DNA of 64,000 bases, taken from Nitrincola lacisaponensis (lineage in GTDB: Bacteria > Pseudomonadota > Gammaproteobacteria > Pseudomonadales > Balneatricaceae). Every line of letters starts with the position of its first letter. Within the stretch, counting starts at the first letter, position 1. Position numbers and translations under genes: made by a program. Positions 28,514 through 36,336 of this stretch are shown here, in pieces. The stretch is from NCBI RefSeq assembly GCF_000691225.1, contig NZ_JMSZ01000042.1, positions 62,001 through 126,000 of the forward strand, in the 5' to 3' direction. The notes beneath the pieces were generated by a model that worked only from the letters and a program-made list of their open reading frames with translations, ran no database searches and was not told the DNA's origin.

Positions 28514-28524
28514 CTGAGACTCCT

Positions 28525-29109
28525 TTAATGAGCTAACAGGCTGAGTGCAAAGGTTTTGCAGAGCGTTTCACCCGTGGCAAAATTTTCTTCCGGGTCCGCG
28601 CTCAGGGCGCTGCGAAGCCAGAAGCCATCAATCATCGCGGCTGTCTGGCGAGCTGCGTCCTGTGCTTGCTCGCGGTTCATGGACTGCATGAAGGCGTAGC
28701 GCAGATTGCTGCACAGGCGTGCATTGTTAATTTGTTGCAGGCGCTTTAATCCCGGCTCGTGCATGGATCGTGCCCAGAAGCTTAACCAGGTTCTGGCAGC
28801 CAGTTCGGAACGCTGAAACTCGGTGAAGTTGGCTTCGATAATGCAATGAATACGCGCGATGGGAGAGCCATCGGTTTGCTGGATTTTTTCCACATATGCG
28901 CGCCCCAGGCGTTCCAGCAAATGACGCAATGCCGCTTCGATCAACCCCTGTTTACCACCGAAATAATGACTGATGATGCCAGATGACAACCCGGCCCGTT
29001 GGCTGATGGTAATGATGGTGGTTTTTTGCAAACCCAGCTCCGCAATCGATGCCAGTGCGGCATCAATCAGCTGCTGTTTACGGGTTTCCTGAACACCGAC
29101 AATAGGCAT
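28525..29109 (-). CDS. betI: Transcriptional repressor BetI
   Basis: 194 aa TetR-family repressor that releases DNA when choline is present. The N-terminus [20 protein letters not shown] lines up with E. coli BetI ([20 protein letters not shown]). [29 protein letters not shown] at 29109 has AAGGAA five bases upstream; an in-frame start at 29133 would place coding sequence over the operator. The palindrome at 29121-29134 just upstream fits autorepression. Confidence 0.94.
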   Translation of the reverse strand: MPIVGVQETRKQQLIDAALASIAELGLQKTTIITISQRAGLSSGIISHYFGGKQGLIEAALRHLLERLGRAYVEKIQQTDGSPIARIHCIIEANFTEFQRSELAARTWLSFWARSMHEPGLKRLQQINNARLCSNLRYAFMQSMNREQAQDAARQTAAMIDGFWLRSALSADPEENFATGETLCKTFALSLLAH

Positions 29110-29120
29110 ATTTTTCCTTG

Positions 29121-29134
29121 ATTGAACGTTCAAT
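29121..29134. promoter_or_regulatory. BetI operator
   Basis: Perfect 14-bp palindrome ATTGAACGTTCAAT, 11 bases upstream of the betI start. It matches the core of the E. coli BetI site as I recall it. It should control betI-betB-betA and the transporter. Confidence 0.8.
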
Positions 29135-29276
29135 TAATAAAAATACTACTGAATTCCAGTCAAGGCTTCAACCCTGCAAAAAACAGGTAAAAGGGATGGG
29201 TAGTATTCCGGTAATACCCCTGAGGTTTTCAGCTGTGCCATGATCGACTTGGGTAATAACGATAAGGAGGCCCAGC

Positions 29277-29840
29277 ATGAGCAAGAAAATATTGATGATT
29301 ACCGGCGATTTCACTGAAGACTATGAAACCATGGTGCCATTTCAGGCATTGCAGGCGTTTGGGCATCAGGTCCATGCAGTGTGCCCCGATAAAAAAGCCG
29401 GTGACAGTATCGCTACAGCGATTCACGATTTTGAAGGTGATCAGACCTACAGTGAAAAACCCGGTCATCGCTTTACCCTGAATGCCAGTTTCAGCGAAAT
29501 TCAGGCCAGCGATTATGATGCCCTGGTGATTCCAGGCGGCCGTGCACCGGAATATTTGCGCCTCAATCCAGAGGTTATCAGCAAGGTTCAGCACTTTTTT
29601 GAAGCGGGCAAGCCGGTTGCAGCTATCTGTCATGGTGCGCAATTGCTTGCAGCTGCTAAAGTGTTAACAGGCAGACGCTGTTCTGCGTATCCGGCCTGCA
29701 GTCCTGAAGTGGAAGCCTGTGGCGGTGAATATGCCGATATTCCGGTTGATGCAGCGGTGACTGATGGCAATCTGGTGACTGCACCGGCCTGGCCAGCACA
29801 TCCTGATTGGCTGGCGCAGTTCCAGAAACTGTTGCAGTAA
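29277..29840 (+). CDS. DJ-1/PfpI family protein
   Basis: 187 aa. DJ-1/PfpI fold with the nucleophile elbow [13 protein letters not shown] (Cys118) and the acidic partner region near [13 protein letters not shown] (Glu17/18). [12 protein letters not shown] is the usual glycine-rich loop. Relatives act as glyoxalases, proposed deglycases or peptidases, so exact chemistry is unknown. TAAGGAGG precedes the ATG. It is divergent from the bet operon and is followed 25 bases later by an RHH protein in the same direction. Confidence 0.88.
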   Translation: MSKKILMITGDFTEDYETMVPFQALQAFGHQVHAVCPDKKAGDSIATAIHDFEGDQTYSEKPGHRFTLNASFSEIQASDYDALVIPGGRAPEYLRLNPEVISKVQHFFEAGKPVAAICHGAQLLAAAKVLTGRRCSAYPACSPEVEACGGEYADIPVDAAVTDGNLVTAPAWPAHPDWLAQFQKLLQ

Positions 29841-29865
29841 GCGGGTATTGAAGAGGAGAGGGGGT

Positions 29866-30219
29866 ATGTGTCGATTATTCATTAACGCCGATCCGGCTTT
29901 ATGGAAAAGCTGCACGCATTCATTGCGTATTGATGGCATGGTGACCAGTGTGCGGATGGAAAACTATTTCTGGAAACTGCTGGAAGAAATTGCCCTGCGT
30001 GATGGTATGCAAACCCCTCAACTCATCACCCGTCTGTATCATGAATCGATCGATGCCGGACACGATCTGGGCAACTTCACCTCGTTTCTACGCGTCTGTG
30101 TGCTGCGTTATCAGGCCTTACAACTTCAGGGTGAGATACCTGTGAATACCGCTATCCCGATAGCATCGCTGGATGCTGAACAGATACTGCAGCGGGAACA
30201 GCAGCCCAGGCGTCACTGA
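29866..30219 (+). CDS. Ribbon-helix-helix domain protein (RHH_4 type)
   Basis: 117 aa. It matches the 'MCRLFINADPALW..' family: a short leader, then RIDGMVTSVRMENYFWKLLEEIALRDG, given here as RIDGMVTSVRMENYFW then KLLEEIALRDG. This is a ribbon-helix-helix fold (about residues 20-70), followed by NFTSFLRVCVLRYQAL. A GAGGAGAGGGGG stretch precedes the ATG at 29866. Function in this family is not established; DNA binding is inferred from the fold. Probably co-transcribed with the PfpI gene. Confidence 0.75.
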   Translation: MCRLFINADPALWKSCTHSLRIDGMVTSVRMENYFWKLLEEIALRDGMQTPQLITRLYHESIDAGHDLGNFTSFLRVCVLRYQALQLQGEIPVNTAIPIASLDAEQILQREQQPRRH

Positions 30220-30272
30220 TGTCCTGATTTCTGCATTCCTTGCTCTTTCTGTGCCCTCAGGGTGCCACGCTG

Positions 30273-30375
30273 GGTAGTGGTATCGCTTTGGTGTGACACG
30301 CTTTTCGTCATCCTTGACCGCTCGGCAGCCGCCGTCCATGGCGGCTGACGGTCACTCCAAAGCGATACCACCACC
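30273..30375. repeat. Long hairpin element 1
   Basis: 103 bp. Outer arms of 25 bp (30273-30297 and 30351-30375) pair with two mismatches; their shared core is TGGTATCGCTTTGG / CCAAAGCGATACCA. Inside, TGACCG (30315-30320) pairs with CGGTCA (30349-30354), and CAGCCGCC (30326-30333) with GGCGGCTG (30340-30347) around GTCCAT. No ORF is evident. Confidence 0.75.
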
Positions 30376-30429
30376 CCGCCCATAGTCCTGTACCAAATCG
30401 ACTGTATGCTGGCACTCAGGTTGAAAAGG

Positions 30430-30531
30430 GCTGATGGGATCGGATATGCCTGACCCTGTGCGCCATGGAAGGCGCACTGGAGCCCCCAGGGACGGGTTCA
30501 CGGCGTGTCAGATATATCCGATCCCATTAGC
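30430..30531. repeat. Long hairpin element 2
   Basis: 102 bp. Outer arms of 25 bp (30430-30454 and 30507-30531) pair with three mismatches, all of which become G-U in RNA on one strand. The shared core is ATGGGATCGGATAT. An inner stem, GTGCGCC / GGCGCAC, flanks ATGGAA. The right half (GGAGCCCCCAGGGACGGG then TTCACGGCG) resembles intergenic repeats I recall from Marinobacter and Halomonas. Confidence 0.75.
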
Positions 30532-30677
30532 ACTTGATCACATTAGTAGGGGGCTAGTACGACGCACCTGCCATGTATGCCATATATAGCGCTGGATGTA
30601 TCGAAAATCTCTGTGTTGCGTTAGCATGAAGTCAGGCACCTACGCCTGATGGCTCACAGCAACGGAGAATAATAACG

Positions 30678-31751
30678 ATGCCGACTGCGATTCATTCCGC
30701 ACCGATTGACCAACGTATTGACTGGCTGATGGAACTCAGCCGTACACATTCAGCCCTGTTTTGCGACCCCGATAATGCTTTGGCGCGTCAGCGTTATCTG
30801 GCAGAACATCCCACCCGTATCATCGCACTGAAGTGTATGGATGGACGTATTCATCTTCCCTATGCCACCCAGACCCCGCTGGGTATTGTCCGCCCGTTTC
30901 GCAATCTGGGCGGAATTTTTGATCTGGGGTGGCCGTATCTGGGAGATTTGCTGGAAAGTCAGGTGATGGATGCCATACGTCAGGGCCATCGGGCACTGAT
31001 CATTATTACCTACCATTTTTCCAAAGGTGACCGGGCGCGAGGCTGTGCCGGATTCAACTGCGACAAGGACGCTGCGATGGCGCATGCGCAGGCGATTCGT
31101 CAGCAGGTAGAGGCTATTTTTGGTCAGGGCCACAAAACGGTTTACCCGTTGGTGTGTGGTTTTGAAACGGATGAGGATGCACTGATTCTGCATAACAGTG
31201 ATGGTGAATCTCTGGATCTGGCTGAATTAGGTGTTGAGGATCTCGATACGCTGCCTGTCAGGCTGGAGGGATTTTTTACCGATATGCCAACACAGATTCG
31301 TTATGATTTGCTGCCTTTGGTGGAAGGGAATCTGCGCCACATTGCTGAAATGCGTCAGCTGCAACGCGAACTGGATATCGAGCATCGTGAATGGATGATC
31401 TGTGTCGGACGCGGATTTGATTTTTTACATGCGCCCAATGTGGCGCTGATTATCGGGCCTTTCAGTCCGAATCTCTCTGATCCTATAGCCAAGGCAGCCG
31501 GTATTATCCGTGCCAATATGGCACAGGGAAGGATACCGGATGATGGCTTTTTGCTGTTGTCATCTGCACCTTATGATGAAGTGGGCCCGGATCAGGCGCG
31601 AGCCGAACTGAAGGCGCAGTTTATGGCTGATTTTGCCGCACAGGTGATCGCAGCGGCACAACCAGAGCTGGCAGAGAAAATGTTGATTCGTACGGCAACA
31701 CTGCACTGGCCAACCCGACGGCTGGAAGTGCTGCATGACGAGCACCACTAG
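30678..31751 (+). CDS. CsoSCA-like beta-class carbonic anhydrase, not carboxysomal
   Basis: 357 aa. A beta-carbonic-anhydrase-like metal site is visible: C53-x-D55-x-R57 (LKCMDGRIH), then H113 and C123 in YHFSKGDRARGC. The 10-residue His-Cys gap is close to that of the carboxysome shell enzyme CsoSCA and unlike the usual HxxC. It is shorter than CsoSCA and has no carboxysome genes nearby. It should interconvert CO2 and bicarbonate, but activity is inferred. Convergent with an Lrp gene; both stops use the palindrome CTAG at 31748-31751. Confidence 0.68.
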   Translation: MPTAIHSAPIDQRIDWLMELSRTHSALFCDPDNALARQRYLAEHPTRIIALKCMDGRIHLPYATQTPLGIVRPFRNLGGIFDLGWPYLGDLLESQVMDAIRQGHRALIIITYHFSKGDRARGCAGFNCDKDAAMAHAQAIRQQVEAIFGQGHKTVYPLVCGFETDEDALILHNSDGESLDLAELGVEDLDTLPVRLEGFFTDMPTQIRYDLLPLVEGNLRHIAEMRQLQRELDIEHREWMICVGRGFDFLHAPNVALIIGPFSPNLSDPIAKAAGIIRANMAQGRIPDDGFLLLSSAPYDEVGPDQARAELKAQFMADFAAQVIAAAQPELAEKMLIRTATLHWPTRRLEVLHDEHH

Positions 31752-32212
31752 AGGACATTCAGGGTTGTTTTGACCCGGTCCAGCACCACGATGGTTCTGA
31801 ACCATTTCACGTTTGGATTGCTGTGAAACAGCTGATCACAGAGTTCCTGAAAACGACTCATGCTCGGTACCAGTAGTACCAGCATGAAGTCAGCATCACC
31901 GGTCACGTAGTAACATTGTTGTACTTCAGGACCGGAGAATCTGGATTTCAGTAGCTCAAGATCCGCTGTTTGCGTTTTGTCGGCATGCACTTCAACCAGC
32001 AGGGTAATGACCTGTCCCAGTTTATCCGGATCGAGTACCGCGACCTGTGCTTGAATATAGCCGGAATCCTTGAGTTTCTGGATGCGTCGTTGCACTGTTG
32101 CCGTGGACAGGTGCACAGTTTCTGCCAGTGTTCGCAAGGGCATCATGCAGTCCTTCTGAAGCAGTTCCAGCAGCGTATGATCAAACTTATCCAGTGTCAT
32201 TGAAGGCTTCAT
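31748..32212 (-). CDS. Lrp/AsnC family transcriptional regulator
   Basis: 154 aa. HTH at about residues 10-60 (TLLELLQKDCMMPLRTLAE then TVHLSTATVQRRIQKL). An AsnC effector domain follows, with CYYVTGDADFMLVLLVPSM. Members sense amino acids. ATG at 32212 is used; 32200 is possible. Divergent from a RarD-like EamA transporter 100 bases away, its most likely target. Confidence 0.9.
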   Translation of the reverse strand: MKPSMTLDKFDHTLLELLQKDCMMPLRTLAETVHLSTATVQRRIQKLKDSGYIQAQVAVLDPDKLGQVITLLVEVHADKTQTADLELLKSRFSGPEVQQCYYVTGDADFMLVLLVPSMSRFQELCDQLFHSNPNVKWFRTIVVLDRVKTTLNVL

Positions 32213-32312
32213 GTGAGAAATTTTCTCATTTTGTGGGGTTAAATCCGGCACCTTTATCAGGTAACGCGTAATAGAATACCGCCTTCTGTTCAATCTACAC
32301 TAAGAATCCATA

Positions 32313-33218
32313 ATGGTCACTAGCCCCAATACTGCACTTGGCGTCACCTTGAATGTGATTGCGTCTGTTTTCTTTGCGTTGATGTTTGCCTATACCTCGT
32401 TGCTGACCGCGTTGGGCGGGGAGGAGATTTATGGCTGGCGTATCTGCTTGACCTTGCCGTGCCTGACGCTATTTATGTGGTATCGCGGCTACTGGCCTCA
32501 GGTCGTGACCATTTTTCAGCGTCTGTTTCGTGAGCGCTATTTCTGGTTAACCCGCCTGCTGTCGGCGTTTCTGGTTGGCGTGCAGTTATGGCTGTTTATG
32601 TGGGCACCGGTAAATGGCTATGGATTGGCTGTGTCACTGGGCTATTTCATGTTGCCGATCAGCATGGTCATTGTCGGCCGGATAGCGTTTAAAGACCGCA
32701 TGTCGCGCTTTCAGCAACTGGCCTGTGTCTTTGCGCTGATCGGTATCATCAATCAACTGATGCTGTCGCAGACACTGACCTGGCCAACACTGGCCATCTG
32801 CCTGGGTTATCCTGGATATTTCTGGCTGCGTCGGGTCACGGATACCAATACGATCGGAGGGCTCTGGTTTGATATGACCCTGAGTCTGCCGGTCAGTATG
32901 TTCTTCATTCTTCAGGGTGGGCAGGTATTGGCGGAGCTGGGTAACAGTAGTCATCTGCTGTGGCTGGTGCTGGGACTGGGATTGATCAGTGCGCTTGCGC
33001 TTGCTTTTCAGGCACTTTCAGCACCGCATCTGAACCTTAGCCTGTTTGGTTTGCTGATCTATGTTGAACCCGTATTGCTGTTTCTGGTAGCTTTGCTGCT
33101 CGGCGAGACTATTCAGGCTGCTGAGTGGCCCACCTATATCGCGATCTGGTTGGCAGTGGTTGTGCTGATGCTGGAAGGATTGCGTGGGTTACGAAAACAG
33201 CGTCAGCGACTTGGCTAA
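32313..33218 (+). CDS. EamA family transporter, RarD-like
   Basis: 301 aa with about ten membrane helices. NVIASVFFALMFAYTSLL, YFWLTRLLSAFLVGVQLWLFMWAPVN and FGLLIYVEPVLLFLVALLLGE match RarD-type proteins (shown here in fragments). Substrate unknown. Probably controlled by the divergent Lrp-type gene, which suggests amino-acid export. Ends just before a strong inverted repeat at 33242-33271. Confidence 0.85.
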   Translation: MVTSPNTALGVTLNVIASVFFALMFAYTSLLTALGGEEIYGWRICLTLPCLTLFMWYRGYWPQVVTIFQRLFRERYFWLTRLLSAFLVGVQLWLFMWAPVNGYGLAVSLGYFMLPISMVIVGRIAFKDRMSRFQQLACVFALIGIINQLMLSQTLTWPTLAICLGYPGYFWLRRVTDTNTIGGLWFDMTLSLPVSMFFILQGGQVLAELGNSSHLLWLVLGLGLISALALAFQALSAPHLNLSLFGLLIYVEPVLLFLVALLLGETIQAAEWPTYIAIWLAVVVLMLEGLRGLRKQRQRLG

Positions 33219-33241
33219 CATACTTGTGAAGCTTTCAGGGC

Positions 33242-33271
33242 TAGAGGAAAGCAGGTTCCTGCTTTCCTCTA
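33242..33271. terminator. Perfect inverted repeat between rarD-like gene and aspA
   Basis: Arms TAGAGGAAAGCAGG and CCTGCTTTCCTCTA (14 bp each, no mismatch) around TT. It lies between convergent genes, so it is probably a two-way terminator, though no T run follows on either side. Confidence 0.6.
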
Positions 33272-33292
33272 TTCAGGGCATAAAACCTGAGC

Positions 33293-34735
33293 TCAGACCA
33301 TTAAACGGCGTGGATTGACCATGTTGGCTGGCTTGAGGATCTCTTCTAGCAGGGCGTCGTCAATCAAGCCTTCTTCTCGTACCAGTTCCAGTACGCCTTT
33401 TCCGGTTTCAAGCGCAGTCCGGGCAATACGCGTGGCATTATCGTAGCCGATGTAGGGGTTCAAGGCTGTAATCAACCCGATGGACTGGTTGACCAGATCC
33501 AGGCAGCGTTCGCGATTAGCGGTAATACCCACGACACAACGCTCACGCAACATATCCATTGCACGTCGCAGCAAGCGCATGGATTCCAGAATCTTGTAGG
33601 CGATGAGTGGCTCCATTACGTTCAATTGCAATTGACCATTTTCGGCGGCCATGGTGATGGCCATATCATTGCCGACCACCTGGTAGGCGACCTGATTAAC
33701 GGCTTCAGGTATTACCGGGTTCACCTTGCCTGGCATGATCGAAGAACCTGGCTGCTGTGCAGGCAGATTGATTTCGTTAAAGCCTGTTCGTGGTCCACTG
33801 GACAGCAGGCGAAGGTCATTGCAGATTTTTGAAAGCTTGATAGCCAGACGCTTGGTCATCCCCGAGAAGAGCACAAATGCTCCCATGTCCGATGTTGCTT
33901 CAATTAAATCTGCAGCCAAGCGCATCGGGTGTCCGCACACATGGGACAGGTGGGCTACCGCCAAGTCAGCGTAAAGTGGGTCTGCATTGATGCCGGTGCC
34001 TATCGCCGTACCGCCCAGATTCACCTCACGCAGCAAATCATACATCCCTGCAATACGTTCGATATCTTCACCCAGGGTGGTTGCATAGGCGCCAAACTCT
34101 TGTCCCAGTGTCATGGGGACGGCATCTTGTAACTGCGTCCGACCCATTTTAATGACATCATGAAACTCATCGCGCTTGCTTGCGAATGCCTCTTGCAGCA
34201 GTGCCAGGCTGTCGACCAGCTCGGCATGGGATAACTGCAAACCGACACGGATGGCCGTTGGATAGGCATCATTGGTTGATTGGGACATATTGACATGGTT
34301 GTTCGGGTGCAGATGCTCATATGCGCCTTTTGCATGACCAAGATATTCCAGACCAATATTGGCAATCACTTCGTTTGCGTTCATATTGGTTGATGTACCG
34401 GCACCACCCTGGATCATATCCACAACAAACTGCTCGTGATATTGACCATTGATCAGGCAGTCACATGCATAGTGAATCGCCTCTAAATGCCGTGCCTCCA
34501 AATGGCCGGTGTCGAAGTTGGCCGATGCTGCAGCCTTTTTGACCATCGCCAAGCCAATGATCAGTTTGGGAAAGTGCGCCAGGGGAACGCCTGTCAGCAC
34601 AAAATTCTCTAATGCGCGTTGTGTTTGAACCCCGTAGTAGGCCTCTGCAGGAACTGCCAGGTAACCCAGCAAATCTTTTTCGATACGGTGTGGCTGTTTA
34701 AGAATTTCGTCCTGGCGCGGCGTGTCTATGATCAT
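33293..34735 (-). CDS. aspA: Aspartate ammonia-lyase
   Basis: 480 aa. Converts L-aspartate to fumarate and ammonia. It aligns through its length with E. coli AspA (recalled): RIEKDLLGYLAVPAEAYYGV, MGRTQLQDAVPMTLGQEF and the fumarase/aspartase signature GSSIMPGKVNP. NGQLQLNVMEP follows. Fumarase C is the alternative, but the N-terminus and ATSDMGAFVLFSG favour aspartase. ATG at 34735; the frame stays open upstream to 34954 but that would cross the operator at 34834-34858. Divergent from a HypT-like LysR gene. Confidence 0.93.
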   Translation of the reverse strand: MIIDTPRQDEILKQPHRIEKDLLGYLAVPAEAYYGVQTQRALENFVLTGVPLAHFPKLIIGLAMVKKAAASANFDTGHLEARHLEAIHYACDCLINGQYHEQFVVDMIQGGAGTSTNMNANEVIANIGLEYLGHAKGAYEHLHPNNHVNMSQSTNDAYPTAIRVGLQLSHAELVDSLALLQEAFASKRDEFHDVIKMGRTQLQDAVPMTLGQEFGAYATTLGEDIERIAGMYDLLREVNLGGTAIGTGINADPLYADLAVAHLSHVCGHPMRLAADLIEATSDMGAFVLFSGMTKRLAIKLSKICNDLRLLSSGPRTGFNEINLPAQQPGSSIMPGKVNPVIPEAVNQVAYQVVGNDMAITMAAENGQLQLNVMEPLIAYKILESMRLLRRAMDMLRERCVVGITANRERCLDLVNQSIGLITALNPYIGYDNATRIARTALETGKGVLELVREEGLIDDALLEEILKPANMVNPRRLMV

Positions 34736-34833
34736 GATGGCTCTCAAAATGGATGGTATCAATCCGTACAACAACTGACGGCATGCGCATTCTTGTACAA
34801 TCCAGGCCCTGTAATCCAATGCTATTATCAGAT

Positions 34834-34858
34834 ACATTATGCAATAAATGCATAATGT
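34834..34858. promoter_or_regulatory. LysR-type operator between aspA and the LysR gene
   Basis: Inverted repeat with arms ACATTATGCA and TGCATAATGT (10 bp, perfect) around ATAAA. It is 12 bases from the LysR start and about 100 bases from aspA, the usual place for a LysR autoregulatory site. Confidence 0.65.
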
Positions 34859-34870
34859 GAGATTGGGTCC

Positions 34871-35773
34871 ATGGATTTTGAAACCCGCTGGCTTGAAGAC
34901 TTTCTGGCGCTGGCGTCTACACAAAGCTTTTCTAAAGCGGCAGATAAACGGCATGTGACACAGCCTGCGTTTAGTCGTCGCATCAAGTCATTGGAAGAAG
35001 CCGTGGGTGTGCAGCTTATTGATCGCAGTCGAACGCCAGTCACCTTGACGGCTGAAGGTCAGTTGTTTTTGATCAGCGCACGCAGCGTTGTGAGTCAACT
35101 GCACGAAACCATCACACGCCTGAGAGGCTTGTCCCCACATCAGCAGGATATTTTAGAGGTTGCAGCAGCGCATTCACTTGCCTTTACTTTTTTCCCTGAC
35201 TGGTTGAATTCATTAGGCAAGTTGACGGATGAAATTTCTATTCGTCTGGTGGCAATGAATGTTGAAGATGCTGTGCATGCACTCAGGGATGGCCAATGCG
35301 ATATGATGCAGGTCTATTATGACTCCTATGCAACCCTGCAATTGGATCCGGTTATTTTTCCATCCATACATCTGCTCGATACATCCATGATCCCGGTATG
35401 CAAACCTGGTCCTGATGGGCAACCCTTGTATAGCTTAAACAGTCCATCTGATGACCCCATTCCATTTCTGTCATATACATCGGGTGCTTTTTTAGGACGA
35501 ACAGTGCGGCTGCTGCTAAAACATCACCCGATACGTTTGCGCTTGAAAACCGTGTACGAAACGGCCATGGCTGAAGGCTTGAAAGGCATGGCCTTGCAGG
35601 GAAACGGTATTGCCTGGATGCCACGACTCTGCATAGAGCGAGAGTTGGCCGAGGGAAGCCTGGTCGCGTGTGAAGGTGAAGAATGGCAAACACCGCTGGA
35701 GGTGCGCCTGTATCGCTGTACGCTGGTTAACAAACCCATTGTGAATGCATTATGGAAAAAGCTGCAGGCTTGA
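34871..35773 (+). CDS. LysR family regulator, HypT/YjiE-like
   Basis: 300 aa. N-terminal winged HTH: SFSKAADKRHVTQPAFSRRIKS, shown split as SFSKAADKRHVTQ and PAFSRRIKS. LysR effector domain from about residue 90. It resembles E. coli YjiE/HypT, a hypochlorite-responsive regulator, in WLEDFLALASTQSFSKAA, AAAHSLAFTFFPDWL and DAVHALRDGQCD. It is divergent from aspA with a 10+10 inverted repeat between, so it likely controls aspA. A hypochlorite role is not shown by sequence. Confidence 0.85.
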   Translation: MDFETRWLEDFLALASTQSFSKAADKRHVTQPAFSRRIKSLEEAVGVQLIDRSRTPVTLTAEGQLFLISARSVVSQLHETITRLRGLSPHQQDILEVAAAHSLAFTFFPDWLNSLGKLTDEISIRLVAMNVEDAVHALRDGQCDMMQVYYDSYATLQLDPVIFPSIHLLDTSMIPVCKPGPDGQPLYSLNSPSDDPIPFLSYTSGAFLGRTVRLLLKHHPIRLRLKTVYETAMAEGLKGMALQGNGIAWMPRLCIERELAEGSLVACEGEEWQTPLEVRLYRCTLVNKPIVNALWKKLQA

Positions 35774-35969
35774 GTGTGATGAATAACGTGTCACACGGAA
35801 GCAGTACCTCTGGTCTGGAGCATCAGGCTGTCTGAGTAGGTCGTGCGATGGCATCGGACCAGTCAGTTTCAGCCATGGAAAAATTGTGCATTTTCTGGCA
35901 TAATGCGCAGCCTTCAAGGCCTTGTCGCTATGCAAGGTTCACTTTTCCTGCCAGAGACAAGGTACTTTG

Positions 35970-36311
35970 ATGAGTAATCTTCCTGATTGCCCGGCCTGTG
36001 GGTCGAGCTATGCCTATGAAGACGGGCTGATGTATGTCTGCCCTGAATGTGCACACGAATGGTCTAAAGATGCCACGGCGGATACGTCGGAAGACGGCCT
36101 GTCGATTCGGGATGCGAACGGCAATCCGCTTCAGGATGGTGATACGGTCACCGTGATCAAGGACCTCAAGGTAAAAGGATCTTCGCTGGTGGTCAAGGTC
36201 GGTACACGGGTGAAAAATATCCGTTTGGTAGGTGGTGATCATGACATCGATTGCAAGATCGATGGTATTGGACCCATGAAGCTGAAGTCCGAATTCGTCA
36301 AGAAAGCCTGA
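35970..36311 (+). CDS. yjdM: YjdM (PhnA) family zinc-ribbon protein
   Basis: 113 aa, close to E. coli YjdM (111) and near-identical in layout. Zinc ribbon CPACGSSY...[10 protein letters not shown] at residues 6-35, then [16 protein letters not shown] and [20 protein letters not shown]. Its biochemical role is unclear despite the old name 'phosphonate protein'. ATG at 35970 has AAGG upstream. thiI follows 25 bases later on the same strand and may share the transcript. Confidence 0.93.
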   Translation: MSNLPDCPACGSSYAYEDGLMYVCPECAHEWSKDATADTSEDGLSIRDANGNPLQDGDTVTVIKDLKVKGSSLVVKVGTRVKNIRLVGGDHDIDCKIDGIGPMKLKSEFVKKA

Positions 36312-36336
36312 TCGGTTGCTGATTCAATAGACTGTC

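Larger units (their letters stand above)
30220..30677. other. Gene-free region with two hairpin elements
   Basis: 458 bases without a gene. It holds two long imperfect inverted-repeat elements (30273-30375 and 30430-30531, listed separately). An unstructured stretch of about 145 bases before the carbonic anhydrase gene should contain its promoter. CGGAGAA at 30663-30669 is that gene's ribosome-binding site. Confidence 0.6.

Noticed and set aside
29260-30219. PfpI and RHH genes as part of the bet operon
   Set aside because: They are transcribed away from betI on the opposite strand and have their own ribosome-binding sites; shared control through the BetI palindrome is possible but unsupported.
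30273-30531. Possible CRISPR array
   Set aside because: There are only two elements, they differ in sequence, and they are built as long inverted repeats rather than direct repeats with spacers.
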